A stretch of 64,000 bases of DNA from Bradyrhizobium archetypum (GCF_013114835.1 NZ_JAAVLW010000003.1:434001-498000); one strand, 5' to 3'. Counted from the stretch's first letter, positions 7,529 to 16,412 are shown. Notes: generated by a model not told the origin, from the letters alone. A program made the numbers and translations.

Positions 7529-8938
7529 TTACGCGCTCTGCGCGGTCTTTACGACCACAACCTTGTCGTCTTGCGCATGATCCTGCGCGGCATGGCGCTT
7601 GAGATGTTCGCGCCTCAGGGTGATCTCGTCGCGCACGAATTCATAGCCGAGCTTGAAGGTGTCGAGCCCGTCACTTGAGATGGTGCCGTCGCGCAAGCCT
7701 ATCACCACGCCGCGCAAGATCCTTTCCAGCTCGTCCTGCAGTTCATCGAGCGCGTCCAGCGAGTTGGCGAATTCCATGCGTTCGCCGATATCGAGAATGG
7801 CGGTGGCGAGCTGGCTGGCCTTTTCCGGCGCTACCCTCGTGACCTTGGTGTAGATGGCGGCAAAGATCGAACCGATGATGCTCAGCGCGGCCAGCGCGAC
7901 ATACATCAAATCACTATAGCGCTCGACGAACGACTTGATTTCGTCGTTGATGTATTCGGCGGCGCCGGGATGGGCCACGATGAAGGCGTCCTTGTCGGTC
8001 TCCGCCGGCTCGATCTTGGAAGCAAAGCCGTCGGGCAACGCGAGCTCGGCCTTGTTCTCGTAGATGATCCGCGCGAGCTCGCTCACGGTCGTGGTCGAGA
8101 GCTTGGATTGGGCGACCAAAAGCCATTCGAGCCCGATCGTGTCGACGTCTTCGGCGGGCAGGACGGGCGAGGCAGACAGCATTCCGGTCGCCACTGTCTC
8201 CTCCGAGATCGCCGGATACTTCCTGGCGATCGCTTTCGCCGATTCGATCGCGTTCAGCGTAAAGCCGCCGCGCCTGGCATATTGCTCGTAGCTCTTGTCC
8301 TTTACGATCTGCGAGGCGTGCGCGATCTTGACCACCGCGCCGAAGCCGGACGCGAATAGCTGGTCGAATGTCGAGGCCGGCGGCGCCATCTGGACCCGCG
8401 CCGCCGCTTCCGGCGTATCCGATAGTTCGAGAATGTTGCGCACCAGCGCCGCGCCGCTCTCGCTGTCGGCAACGACAGCGATCTTCTTTTTCTTCAGCTC
8501 GGCGATCGATTTGATCTTCTTGCCGCTCGGGCTGATCAGGAGAAGCAGGTCGTGTTCGAGGATTGCGATCGACCGGGCGCGGGGCGGGATGCGGGCGTCG
8601 GTGCGCAGGATCGCAAGATTGGCTTCCTTGCGGTCGAACTGCGACAGCGCCTTCGCATTGTCGCTATTGGGCACAATCTTGAGCCGCAGCCGCGAAGAAT
8701 TATTCTTCAACACGGTTGCCAGCCTGGCGGCGAAGCGCGCCTCGGGTCCCATGGTATCGCCGACCGCAAATACCAGCGTCTCGGAGTTGCGCAGCAAGGT
8801 CCGGCCGCCCCACACGACGACTGCGGTAAGCACCAGCGTCAGGATGGAAAACAGCAGGATCTGGGTCCGGTTGCTCTTGACGGTCCGCGAGCGGCGACGC
8901 GGCATTCTTGAATGCGCCGTTGGGGCTTCAGCGCTCAT
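7529..8938 (-). CDS. Membrane-tethered TAXI-type (TRAP-associated) solute-binding protein
   Basis: 469 residues. A membrane segment at about 27-45 follows an Arg-rich N-terminus. The periplasmic part (about 50-335) matches TAXI-family TRAP binding proteins, with FAVGDTMGPEARFAARLATVL near the start and SIAELKKKKIAVVADSESGAALVRNIL in the middle. A second membrane segment lies at about 342-362 (YVALAALSIIGSIFAAIY), followed by a ~105-residue charged, coiled-coil-like cytoplasmic tail. Ordinary TAXI proteins are freely exported and sit beside a TRAP permease; neither holds here. The two-helix layout suggests sensing or signalling rather than transport (inference). Confidence 0.82.
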   Translation of the reverse strand: MSAEAPTAHSRMPRRRSRTVKSNRTQILLFSILTLVLTAVVVWGGRTLLRNSETLVFAVGDTMGPEARFAARLATVLKNNSSRLRLKIVPNSDNAKALSQFDRKEANLAILRTDARIPPRARSIAILEHDLLLLISPSGKKIKSIAELKKKKIAVVADSESGAALVRNILELSDTPEAAARVQMAPPASTFDQLFASGFGAVVKIAHASQIVKDKSYEQYARRGGFTLNAIESAKAIARKYPAISEETVATGMLSASPVLPAEDVDTIGLEWLLVAQSKLSTTTVSELARIIYENKAELALPDGFASKIEPAETDKDAFIVAHPGAAEYINDEIKSFVERYSDLMYVALAALSIIGSIFAAIYTKVTRVAPEKASQLATAILDIGERMEFANSLDALDELQDELERILRGVVIGLRDGTISSDGLDTFKLGYEFVRDEITLRREHLKRHAAQDHAQDDKVVVVKTAQSA

Positions 8939-9315
8939 GGCTCGTACCGGGTTCAGGGACGCGCCGCCGCAGGGCTGGCGCCGCGGGCGGTCCGAATGAA
9001 TCGTAAATACCTAGAAAAGAACGATAATTTTGCCCGCCCGGCAATGATAGCCTGTACCTATGGGATTGCAAACCGCGCCCGCCGGTAACCTTACCCTTCG
9101 ATCACGCCGCGCGCCGGTGCCGCAGTATCGCAGTTCCGCCACACCGTGCGATTTTCAGACTACCCACAGGTGCATTCCGGCGCGGGAGATGTCATAAATA
9201 AAGCAACGTTCGAATAGTCCGGGTTTGACAAGAACATTGCGCTGACAGCCTAGGCCCCGGTTTTTCGCCACCCCGTCAGTCCCAGCAAAGGGCGTCAGCT
9301 TTGTTGTTTCCTTCG
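8939..9315. other. Intergenic region, no feature identified
   Basis: Divergent intergenic stretch between the TAXI gene and the DUF3307 gene. It contains an A/T-rich patch near 9190-9235 with a TTGACA at 9225-9230, but no well-spaced -10 box. I see no coding frame with support, RNA gene or repeat. Confidence 0.5.
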
Positions 9316-9708
9316 ATGTCGTCCTCGATCCCGGTAGGTGCGCTGATCGGATGGATGATGCTTCTCACCGTGAAGCACGTCATTGCCGACTTCGTGCTGC
9401 AAACGTCCTGGATGGCGATCGGCAAGGATCAAAAGACCGGCTGGGCGCTGCCGCTACTTGCGCACTGTCTCGTGCACTTGGCGGTATCGCTGCTGCTGAT
9501 CCTGATCGTCGCACCGCGATTCTGGTTCGTCGCCTTTATCGATTTCTTCATTCACATCACGGTCGATCGCATCAAGGGGATCATCGCGTCGCGGTTCGGC
9601 GTGACGCTGGAGAATGAGCATCCGTGGTTCTGGACGCTGATCGGTGTCGATCAGGCGCTGCATCACCTCACCGGCTTTGGCTTGGCGATTTACATGGCGG
9701 CGAACTGA
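9316..9708 (+). CDS. DUF3307 family integral membrane protein
   Basis: 130 residues from the ATG at 9316 (a TTG at 9301 would add five). It has about four hydrophobic segments and the pattern KHVIADFVLQTSWM near the N-terminus, LLAHCLVHLAVSLLLI, FIDFFIHITVDRIKG and GVDQALHHLTGF. The conserved His and Asp residues in membrane segments are characteristic of DUF3307. The molecular function of the family is unknown to me. It appears to be a single-gene unit. Confidence 0.82.
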   Translation: MSSSIPVGALIGWMMLLTVKHVIADFVLQTSWMAIGKDQKTGWALPLLAHCLVHLAVSLLLILIVAPRFWFVAFIDFFIHITVDRIKGIIASRFGVTLENEHPWFWTLIGVDQALHHLTGFGLAIYMAAN

Positions 9709-9905
9709 TCGCTGCCCGGCGGCATCCGCTTCCTTATCTTCAATCCTCTTCCGCGATTGGTCGGGGTGCATCGCGCTTCCCGCGCGAATCAATCTGTCGA
9801 TTCTGATTCAGCCGTGGCTGGCAAGATCCCCGCAACACTACTGGCGAGCGTGGTTAACCCTTCATTAGAGAATTACACGGCATCTTCCGGAAAGGGAGAA
9901 CCGCA

Positions 9906-10310
9906 ATGTTTTCAAGCCGCGACGCCTTCGAGAACGATTTCTGTCCGGTCCGGGACGAACTGCTCGGCCAGATGTATCGCGCCAATCCGCATGGCCTGTC
10001 GCTTCTGGTGGAAAGTGTCTCCTCCGACGTCCGCGCCATGCTGGCGCTATTCTGCTATCGTCGCAGCCACCTCCACGCGCTCGCCCTTGCGGTTGCGGCA
10101 AGCTGCACCGAACGCGAACTGATCCATTTCGGCGGCCGGGTCGGCTCCACGCTTTATGCGCTGTCGCGCGAACCGGCCGCGCGCGCTGCCTCGTCGTCAT
10201 CCAACAACGGCCGCAAGCCGATCACCTTGTCGACCAAGCCGCTCTCGACCTTCAAGCCGATCGAGGACGAGATCGACGACGAAGAGTTTGCCGAGGCTGT
10301 GACGGCCTGA
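9906..10310 (+). CDS. Conserved hypothetical protein
   Basis: 134 residues behind a GGAAAGGGAG element about 6 bases before the ATG, a strong ribosome-binding site. The first ~80 residues look like a helical bundle (LLGQMYRANPHGLSLLVESV, then RAMLALFCYRRSHLHALAL). A low-complexity Ala/Ser linker follows and then an acidic tail (IEDEIDDEEFAEAV). No membrane segment or known motif. I do not recognise a function; the acidic C-terminal tail may be an interaction peptide. Confidence 0.7.
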   Translation: MFSSRDAFENDFCPVRDELLGQMYRANPHGLSLLVESVSSDVRAMLALFCYRRSHLHALALAVAASCTERELIHFGGRVGSTLYALSREPAARAASSSSNNGRKPITLSTKPLSTFKPIEDEIDDEEFAEAVTA

Positions 10311-10319
10311 TCTCTCCGC

Positions 10320-10450
10320 CCGTCGTCCTCGCGAACGCGAGGACCCATACGCCGCGGCTGTGGTTATTGGGCACGCGGGTCGACATCTTTCTTCAACGCA
10401 ACCCTGTGGTTATGGGTCCCGGCGTTCGCATTGCGTTCGCAGGGACGACG
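10320..10450. repeat. Palindromic repeat with nested hairpins
   Basis: The outer arms CGTCGTCC and AGGGACGACG, plus inner segments AGGACCCATA and TATGGGTCCC, form a long imperfect hairpin. Smaller hairpins built on CGCGAACGCG and GCGTTCGC lie inside the arms. It sits between the convergent ends of the hypothetical gene and the cysteine-cluster gene. Confidence 0.65.
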
Positions 10451-10457
10451 ATTAATG

Positions 10458-10772
10458 CTACACCAAGATCGGCAATCCGTGCCGCCTTCGCGCCATCGCG
10501 CATTCGACATCGCCGGGCATGCAGGTGCGGCACACTTCGGGCCGTATCGTGTAGATCAGGCACGATGTCTTGTCGCCGACCTTGCCTGACAGCGCCGAGC
10601 AGCGGTCGCCGTCGCAGCGCATGCCTGAGAGCCGTTCATTGACGAATCTTTCCGGGATCAGATCGAGCGCCGCATCGTCCTCGGTGGTGAAGCGCGGCCA
10701 GTTCGGCGAGTAGCTGCAGCAGGCGCCGCAGGCCTGGCAGGGGCTTTCGTGATCGCTGGCGGTTCGATGCAT
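10458..10772 (-). CDS. YkgJ-family cysteine-cluster protein
   Basis: 104 residues from the ATG at 10772; the open frame upstream overlaps the next gene and is not coding-like. The N-terminus holds CQACGACC, and further cysteines occur in GDRCSAL, TSCLIY, EVCRTC and VECAM, giving at least nine Cys in a small protein. This spacing is that of the YkgJ (UPF0153) zinc/iron-binding cluster family. It is probably cytoplasmic and binds Zn or an Fe-S cluster by family resemblance. Its physiological role is not known. It lies 59 bases downstream of the YafY-type regulator gene on the same strand. Confidence 0.87.
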   Translation of the reverse strand: MHRTASDHESPCQACGACCSYSPNWPRFTTEDDAALDLIPERFVNERLSGMRCDGDRCSALSGKVGDKTSCLIYTIRPEVCRTCMPGDVECAMARRRHGLPILV

Positions 10773-10831
10773 GGCGAAGCGTTTAGCGACAAATCGCGGC
10801 CGCGGCCAGCCACCCACGTCAGCTATCCTGT

Positions 10832-11530
10832 TCAGGTATCCTTCGGCGCTTCCCAGACCAGGCTCCGACGCCACTTCGCGCGCAGGATGTCGCGCCTTTC
10901 TGGATATTTTTCGTCGTGGTAGACCGCGTCGACGACGCGGTCGGTGCGGAAACTGCGAAAGTCCTTTCGCAGTTCGCACCACGCCGCCAATATCCGCACC
11001 GCCTCGTGATAGCCGACTGCGATCGGCCAGATCGTGCGCTGGCTATCGCGGCCATGCTCGTCGCGATAGTTCAGCGTGATCTTCTTGCCTTCGTGAATTT
11101 GCGCCCTGGTCCGCACCATGTCGATGCGATCGGGCTCGCGGTTCCAGGCCCGCCGGGCGCGGCTGGCAGGCTCGAGCACGAACGGCCGCAGCCGCTCCGG
11201 TACGGTTTCGGCAACTTTCGCCATCAGATCCTGCGCGGCGCGGGCCAGCGCGGGATCGGCATGGCCGACCACCCATTGCGCGCCGAGCACGCAGGCTTCG
11301 ATCTCGTCAGGCGTGAGCATCAACGGCGGCAGGTCGAACCCCTTTTCCAGGATATAGCCCACGCCGGCTTCGCCGCGGATCGGCACGCGCTGTTCGATCA
11401 AGGTCGTGATGTCGCGGTAGATGGTTCGCTTCGAAGTCTCCAGCTCGGCGGCGATGGCATCCGCCGTCAAAGGCTTCCGGCTGCGCCGGAGCACCTGAAT
11501 GATCTGGAACAGCCGGTCGGCCCGTCGCAT
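10832..11530 (-). CDS. YafY/DeoR-type HTH regulator with WYL domain
   Basis: 232 residues. The N-terminal 60 residues form an HTH_11 winged helix (RRADRLFQIIQVLRRSRKP then TSKRTIYRDITTL). The C-terminal domain from about 135 is a WYL domain: ITLNYRDEHGRDSQRTIWPIAVGYHEAVRILAAWCELRKDFRSF. The central TPDEIEACVLGAQWV segment is typical of the YafY subgroup. These regulators usually control an adjacent gene; here a glutathione S-transferase is divergent, and matching 22-bp palindromes lie next to each of the two genes, so direct control of both is likely (inference). Confidence 0.92.
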   Translation of the reverse strand: MRRADRLFQIIQVLRRSRKPLTADAIAAELETSKRTIYRDITTLIEQRVPIRGEAGVGYILEKGFDLPPLMLTPDEIEACVLGAQWVVGHADPALARAAQDLMAKVAETVPERLRPFVLEPASRARRAWNREPDRIDMVRTRAQIHEGKKITLNYRDEHGRDSQRTIWPIAVGYHEAVRILAAWCELRKDFRSFRTDRVVDAVYHDEKYPERRDILRAKWRRSLVWEAPKDT

Positions 11531-11564
11531 GGCTCAATCTCTTTTCCAAAAGGCGTCTGCCCGA

Positions 11565-11586
11565 TGCTGACAGCATGTTGGCAGCA
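11565..11586. promoter_or_regulatory. Candidate operator 1 for the YafY-type regulator
   Basis: A 22-bp near-palindrome: TGCTGA, then CAGCATGTTG, then GCAGCA. It begins 35 bases upstream of the regulator start codon. It matches the site at 11877-11898 at 20 of 22 positions, including the same asymmetric A/G in the arms. Two copies at two divergent promoters mark it as a likely binding site for the regulator. Confidence 0.65.
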
Positions 11587-11633
11587 GTGGGTCGGTATAC
11601 CCGGACAACACCTCAAGTGAAGGGAATTTGTCC

Positions 11634-11882
11634 ATGACGATTTTCAGCGAATTCGACCTCCGGCGAAGCCGCGCACCTCTGGTAAATGCCCGCGGATTTG
11701 CATTGGAACAACTGGTTTCCATCCACTGCGTCACGTCAGATCTGCGCTGGGCGATGCTTGAGCTGGCGTGGCGGTCGGTCACGGCGATGTGCGCTTTTGC
11801 GCACGCGCAGCTTGTCTCGTGGGTGCGCAGGGCCCGTGCGCCGCGGGCGGAGGAAGCCCGCGGCCGCCATTGTTGCTGCTGA
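11634..11882 (+). CDS. Possible small protein between two operator-like sites
   Basis: An 82-residue frame from the ATG at 11634 with AAGGGA 8 bases upstream, so translation is plausible. It begins MTIFSEFDLRRSRAPLV, contains a mildly hydrophobic middle and ends in a Cys triplet. Its 3' end runs into the second palindrome, which argues against strong conservation. No known motif; it could be a spurious frame in the leader region. Confidence 0.3.
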   Translation: MTIFSEFDLRRSRAPLVNARGFALEQLVSIHCVTSDLRWAMLELAWRSVTAMCAFAHAQLVSWVRRARAPRAEEARGRHCCC

Positions 11883-11898
11883 CACCATGGTGGCAGCA
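11877..11898. promoter_or_regulatory. Candidate operator 2 for the YafY-type regulator
   Basis: A 22-bp near-perfect palindrome: TGCTGA, then CACCATGGTG, then GCAGCA; only the sixth and seventeenth bases fail to pair. It ends 46 bases before the start of the metaxin-like GST gene and matches the site at 11565-11586. Confidence 0.65.
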
Positions 11899-11944
11899 GG
11901 GGGGCGCTAGCCTCGGGAACGTTCTTTGAGATCGGGAGACCAGC

Positions 11945-12673
11945 ATGATCACCCTTTACGGCTTCGGCGCCGGTTTCGGCCTGCCGGAGATCAGTCCCTT
12001 TGTGACCAAGACCGAGGTCCAGCTCAAGATGGCCGGTCTTGCCTATCGCAAGGAGAAGGCCAAGCCGCCGGCCTCGCCGAAGGGGCAGTTGCCCTACATC
12101 GTCGACGAGGCTGAGACGATCGCCGATTCCACCTTCATTCGCGCGCATCTGGAGGCCAAATACGGTTTCGATTTTGATGCGCCGCTCAGCCTGCAGGCGC
12201 GGGCGCAGGCCTGGGCGTTCGAGCGCATGATCGAGCACCACGTCTACTGGGCGCTGGTCGGCGCACGCTGGGTCGACGGCGATAATTTTGCCAAGGGCCC
12301 GTCGCATTTCTTCGACAGCGCACCGGTGCATTTGCGCGAGAAGATGCGCGAGGACGCGCAGTTTCGCGTCGCCGAGAATTACCTCTTGAGCGGCCTCGGC
12401 CGCCACGCACCCGAAGAGGATGTCGATCTTGCCATGCGCTCGCTGTTTGCGCTCTCGGTCCAGGTCGGCGACAAGCCGTTTATAATGGGGGAGTCGCCCT
12501 GCGGCCTGGACGCGACCGCGTTCGCCATGCTTGCCGGAATCCTGACGCCGTTCTTCGAGTCGGCGCTGCGGCAGCGCACCGAACAGTTCGCCAACCTCAC
12601 CGCCTATGTCGATCGGATGATGCTGTTGTACTATCCGGAATTCGCCTGGGCGCCGGTGCAACAGGCCGCGTGA
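11945..12673 (+). CDS. Glutathione S-transferase family protein, metaxin/FAXC-like
   Basis: 242 residues. The N-terminal thioredoxin-like domain reads MITLYGFGAGFGLPEISPFVTKTEVQLKMAGLAYRKE, then KGQLPYIVDEAETIADSTFIRAHLE, where the Pro and the Glu/Asp-Ser pair mark the glutathione-site loop of the metaxin-like GST branch. The C-terminal helical domain (about 85-235) carries GLDATAFAMLAGIL, matching the N-capping box region. AGATCGGGAG precedes the ATG. It is divergent from a YafY-type regulator and shares its operator-like palindrome, suggesting a substrate-inducible detoxification gene (inference). Confidence 0.87.
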   Translation: MITLYGFGAGFGLPEISPFVTKTEVQLKMAGLAYRKEKAKPPASPKGQLPYIVDEAETIADSTFIRAHLEAKYGFDFDAPLSLQARAQAWAFERMIEHHVYWALVGARWVDGDNFAKGPSHFFDSAPVHLREKMREDAQFRVAENYLLSGLGRHAPEEDVDLAMRSLFALSVQVGDKPFIMGESPCGLDATAFAMLAGILTPFFESALRQRTEQFANLTAYVDRMMLLYYPEFAWAPVQQAA

Positions 12674-12737
12674 TGGCCATAGCGTTTTCGAGCGAAGTGG
12701 GCCCCGGTTCGCGTTAAGAAAACGCGTCAAATAAAAG

Positions 12738-13367
12738 TTATCCGGCCGGCGCAGATTGCCCCCTCAAGGCCGCCAACTCGGCTTCGAGCTCGGCGATGCG
12801 GGCGTCGCGCAGGGCGAGCGCCTGCGCGACGTCAACCGCATCGAACTTCTGCGGGATGTGCTGCGGGCAATTGGTGTCCCATGCCGAAATCCTGAAAAGG
12901 ATGACCTGCTCGGTCCGCGCCTTGTAGCCTTTGGGCATCAGCGCGTCCGCTAGCGCCGGATCGTCCTCCACCACGCGCGCCTCGCCCCAGATCTTCACGC
13001 GCCGGCGATGCGCATAGTCCATCACGAAAATATGTGCCTTCGGATTCTCCGACAGATTGCCTTGCGTGATGTACTGCCGGTTGCCGCTGTAATCGGCGAA
13101 CGCGATGGTGTTCTTGTCGATGATCTTGACAAAGCCCTTCGGCCCGCCGCGGTGCTGGATATAGGGCTGGCCGTCGGCGGAAGCGGTCGCGAGATAGAAG
13201 CTGTTGGCGTCAGCTAAGAAGGCCGCGAGGTTTTCGTCGATCTCGGTGCGCCAGCCGCCGCGCGCTTCGACATGGGCATAGGCCTCGCGCGAGCCCTTGC
13301 GGGTCTGGATCGCCTTCACCGCGGGGGTGAAGGCAACATCGCTGGAATAGGCGTGAACGTCAGACAT
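12738..13367 (-). CDS. Pyridoxamine 5'-phosphate oxidase-family FMN protein
   Basis: 209 residues. A split-barrel flavin-binding domain (about 35-165) shows LAAFLADANSFYLATASADGQPYIQHRGGPKGFVKIIDKNTIAFADYSGNRQYITQGNL and later HRRRVKIWGEARVVED, as in general-stress/PPOX-family proteins. The C-terminal ~35 residues are a short coiled coil (ALRDARIAELEAELAALRG). True PdxH activity is unlikely given the subgroup; it is more likely a flavin- or F420-type oxidoreductase. The LysR gene is divergent 120 bases away and may regulate it. Confidence 0.87.
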   Translation of the reverse strand: MSDVHAYSSDVAFTPAVKAIQTRKGSREAYAHVEARGGWRTEIDENLAAFLADANSFYLATASADGQPYIQHRGGPKGFVKIIDKNTIAFADYSGNRQYITQGNLSENPKAHIFVMDYAHRRRVKIWGEARVVEDDPALADALMPKGYKARTEQVILFRISAWDTNCPQHIPQKFDAVDVAQALALRDARIAELEAELAALRGQSAPAG

Positions 13368-13451
13368 CTGAGCCTCCCGTCATGGAGCGCCTACACGGTC
13401 GTCCTTCGGCTGCAAAGATGGCTGTTTCTGCTGCATAAACAATCTCGGTGG

Positions 13452-13480
13452 TTGACACTTCACTGTTGCTGAATATGCAA
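13452..13480 (+). promoter_or_regulatory. Putative lysR promoter with LysR-box
   Basis: TTGACA (13452-13457) is followed after 16 bases by TATGCA (13474-13479). The -10 overlaps TTGC-N7-GCAA (13466-13480), which fits the T-N11-A pattern bound by LysR-type regulators. The predicted transcript would start almost at the ATG at 13488, giving a very short leader. The box position fits autorepression and control of the divergent PPOX gene (inference). Confidence 0.4.
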
Positions 13481-13487
13481 TAGTAGG

Positions 13488-14381
13488 ATGGACCGGTTTG
13501 ACGCGATGCAGGCCTTTGTCGCGGTGGCCGACTTGCGGGGCTTTGCCCCCGCAGCCCGCAAGCTCGGGCTGTCGCCTTCAGGCGTGACGCGGCTGATTGC
13601 GGCGCTGGAGGATCGTCTCGGCGCGCGGCTGTTGCAGCGGACCACGCGGCAGGTGACGCTGACCGATGCCGGTGCACGCTATCTGGAACGGGCGCGGCGC
13701 ATCCTCGCCGATCTGGAGGAGGCCGAGGGCGCCGTCGAAGGCGAGCGCACGCGCCCCGAAGGCCAGCTTGTCATCTCGGCGCCGGTGGGGTTCGGCCGGC
13801 TGCATGTCAGCGCCATCGTGACCGCCTACCTGAAGCGCTATTCCGAGGTCAGCGTCGACCTCCGTTTGTCGGACCGCATGATCAATCTCGTCGAGGACGG
13901 CGTCGATCTTGCCGTCCGCATCGGCCATCTGCCCGACTCGACGCTGGTCGCGCGCCATGTCGGCGAGATGCGACGCATCGTGGTGGCCTCGCCGGGGTAT
14001 CTCAGAAAGCGCGGCGAACCGAAGCGGCCGGAGGAGATTGCCGCGCATGACACGATCCAGTTCGGTGCCATGACGGCAGCGCTCGACTGGCGGTTCGTCG
14101 AGGATAACAGCGAAATCCGCGTCGCGAGTACGCCGCGCTTCGCCACCAACAGCTCGGACGCGGCGATCCAGTATGCGGAAGCGGACGGCGGGTTGACGCG
14201 CGTGATGGCCTATCAGGCCGCCGAATCGCTGGAAGCCGGCCGGCTCAAAATCGTGCTCGCGCCGTTCGAGCAGCCGGCGATGCCGATCCACATCGTCTAT
14301 CCGACCTCGCGGCTGCTCTCAGCCAAGGTGCGGACCTTCGTCGATCTCGTCACCGAGATGGCCGACTGGCATTTTGGGTAA
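13488..14381 (+). CDS. LysR-family transcriptional regulator
   Basis: 297 residues. A winged HTH covers residues 1-60 (MDRFDAMQAFVAVADLRGFAPAARKLGLSPSGVTRLIAALEDRLGARLLQRTTRQVTLTDAG in segments), followed by a periplasmic-binding-like effector domain from about 90. The sequence RTRPEGQLVISAPVGFGRLHVSAI and SDRMINLVEDGVDLAVRIG are typical of the large LysR subgroup next to oxidoreductase or stress genes. It is divergent from the PPOX-family gene, its probable target. Confidence 0.92.
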   Translation: MDRFDAMQAFVAVADLRGFAPAARKLGLSPSGVTRLIAALEDRLGARLLQRTTRQVTLTDAGARYLERARRILADLEEAEGAVEGERTRPEGQLVISAPVGFGRLHVSAIVTAYLKRYSEVSVDLRLSDRMINLVEDGVDLAVRIGHLPDSTLVARHVGEMRRIVVASPGYLRKRGEPKRPEEIAAHDTIQFGAMTAALDWRFVEDNSEIRVASTPRFATNSSDAAIQYAEADGGLTRVMAYQAAESLEAGRLKIVLAPFEQPAMPIHIVYPTSRLLSAKVRTFVDLVTEMADWHFG

Positions 14382-14383
14382 GC

Positions 14384-14488
14384 CGTCATTCCGGGGCGAT
14401 GCGCAGCATCGAACTATGGTGCGCAATTGCGCACCTGAGAATCTCGAGGTTCCGGGTTCGCTCGTTTCACTCGCGCCCCAGAACGACG
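14384..14488. repeat. Palindromic repeat, GTCATTCCGGGG family, overlapping a gene end
   Basis: Starts GTCATTCCGGGGCGATGCG and ends with the diverged complement GCGCCCCAGAACGAC, with inner GGTGCGCAATTGCGCACC and CTCGAGGTTCCGGG. The same family occurs at 30134-30235, 43466-43544, 46474-46569 and 59138-59232. Its right arm overlaps the last codons of the thioesterase gene that ends at 14467. Confidence 0.8.
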
Positions 14489-14910
14489 TCGCTTTCCTTC
14501 TTCGGCACCACCCGAAACGTCGCATTGGCCCGCGCGATCACGGCGTCGTCGGCCTTGATCAGGCTCTGCGCGAAGCAGATCGTCTTGCCGGTCTTGACCA
14601 CCTCGCTCTCGACCGCGAGCCACTGCCCGACCTCCGCGGTGCCGACGAAATCGACCGCAAGAGAGATCGTCACCAGTGACGACGCCCCACCCATCACATG
14701 CGCGCAGCTATGGCCCATCGCGGCGTCGGCAAGTGCGGCGATCAGCCCGCCATGGATTAGGCCGCGACCGTTGGTGTGCGGCTTTGCCAGGCGCAACCCG
14801 ATGATGACGGCCTTATCGGTCTGCTTCGAATACAGCGGCTCCCAGGGATCGGTGAGCGGGCTTCTGCGGGTGCGGCGCTCGAAGCCTGCGGGGATGTCGG
14901 ATGCGGTCAT
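14467..14910 (-). CDS. PaaI-family (hotdog) thioesterase
   Basis: 147 residues with the hotdog-fold core: IIGLRLAKPHTNGRGLIHGGLIAALADAAMGHSCAH, including the G-x-x-HGG catalytic loop and the following helix Asp. The rest, SLVTISLAVDFVGTAEVGQWLAVESEVVKTGKTICFAQSLI, is typical PaaI/YbgC-style strand sequence. The final residues DVVLGRE are encoded by the arm of a palindromic repeat, so the C-terminus probably changed by repeat insertion. It likely hydrolyses an acyl-CoA or aryl-CoA; it lies beside the aromatic island, but a specific substrate cannot be read. Confidence 0.9.
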   Translation of the reverse strand: MTASDIPAGFERRTRRSPLTDPWEPLYSKQTDKAVIIGLRLAKPHTNGRGLIHGGLIAALADAAMGHSCAHVMGGASSLVTISLAVDFVGTAEVGQWLAVESEVVKTGKTICFAQSLIKADDAVIARANATFRVVPKKESDVVLGRE

Positions 14911-15032
14911 TGGCGGCTCGCGGCGTGACGATGTTTTGAGTCATTGAACGCAACACGCCCCACGAAGTCACCGCCTACAAAGTTTTAAACGGGATTTCGA
15001 CGGGTGTTTGAAAATGCTGCGCTCTCTCCGTT

Positions 15033-15154
15033 CGTCATTGCGAGTCAACGGGTCGCGCGAATGCGCGCACGATGACAGGCTCCGCGAAGCAATCCATGCG
15101 TCCGCGTATGCGGAACAATGGATTGCTTCGTCGCTTGCGCTCCTCGCAATGACG
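15033..15154. repeat. Palindromic repeat (GTCATTGCGAG family) carrying a 39-bp inserted module
   Basis: The ends CGTCATTGCGAG and CTCGCAATGACG and inner GAAGCAATCCAT / ATGGATTGCTTC form a long hairpin, as in the element at 47761-47873. Between the first end and GAAGCAATCC lies a 39-bp module (15046-15084, starting CAACGGGTCGCGCGAATGCG) absent from the sister copy. The same module is at 20301-20339 in an unrelated palindrome. It sits downstream of both pobA and the thioesterase start region. Confidence 0.8.
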
Positions 15155-15166
15155 GTGGCCCACCGT

Positions 15167-16359
<1,193 letters not shown>

Positions 16360-16397
16360 GGTTCCAAGCCGGCGGTTGCCCCCGGGCTTGCATGGTA

Positions 16398-16412
16398 GTT
16401 ATATCATATAAC
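16398..16412. promoter_or_regulatory. Candidate MarR/CouR-type operator between pobA and TRAP genes
   Basis: A perfect inverted repeat GTTATATCATATAAC (7-bp arms, one-base centre) in the divergent region. It shares the form GTTAT-N5-ATAAC with 20581-20595 and, with one mismatch each, two tandem sites at 29526-29556. The position would allow control of pobA and of the TRAP operon by the nearby MarR regulator. Confidence 0.6.

Noticed and set aside
9225-9256. TTGACA-like promoter upstream of the DUF3307 gene
   Set aside because: No acceptable -10 box at 16-18 bases; the nearest candidate is about 20 bases away and poor.
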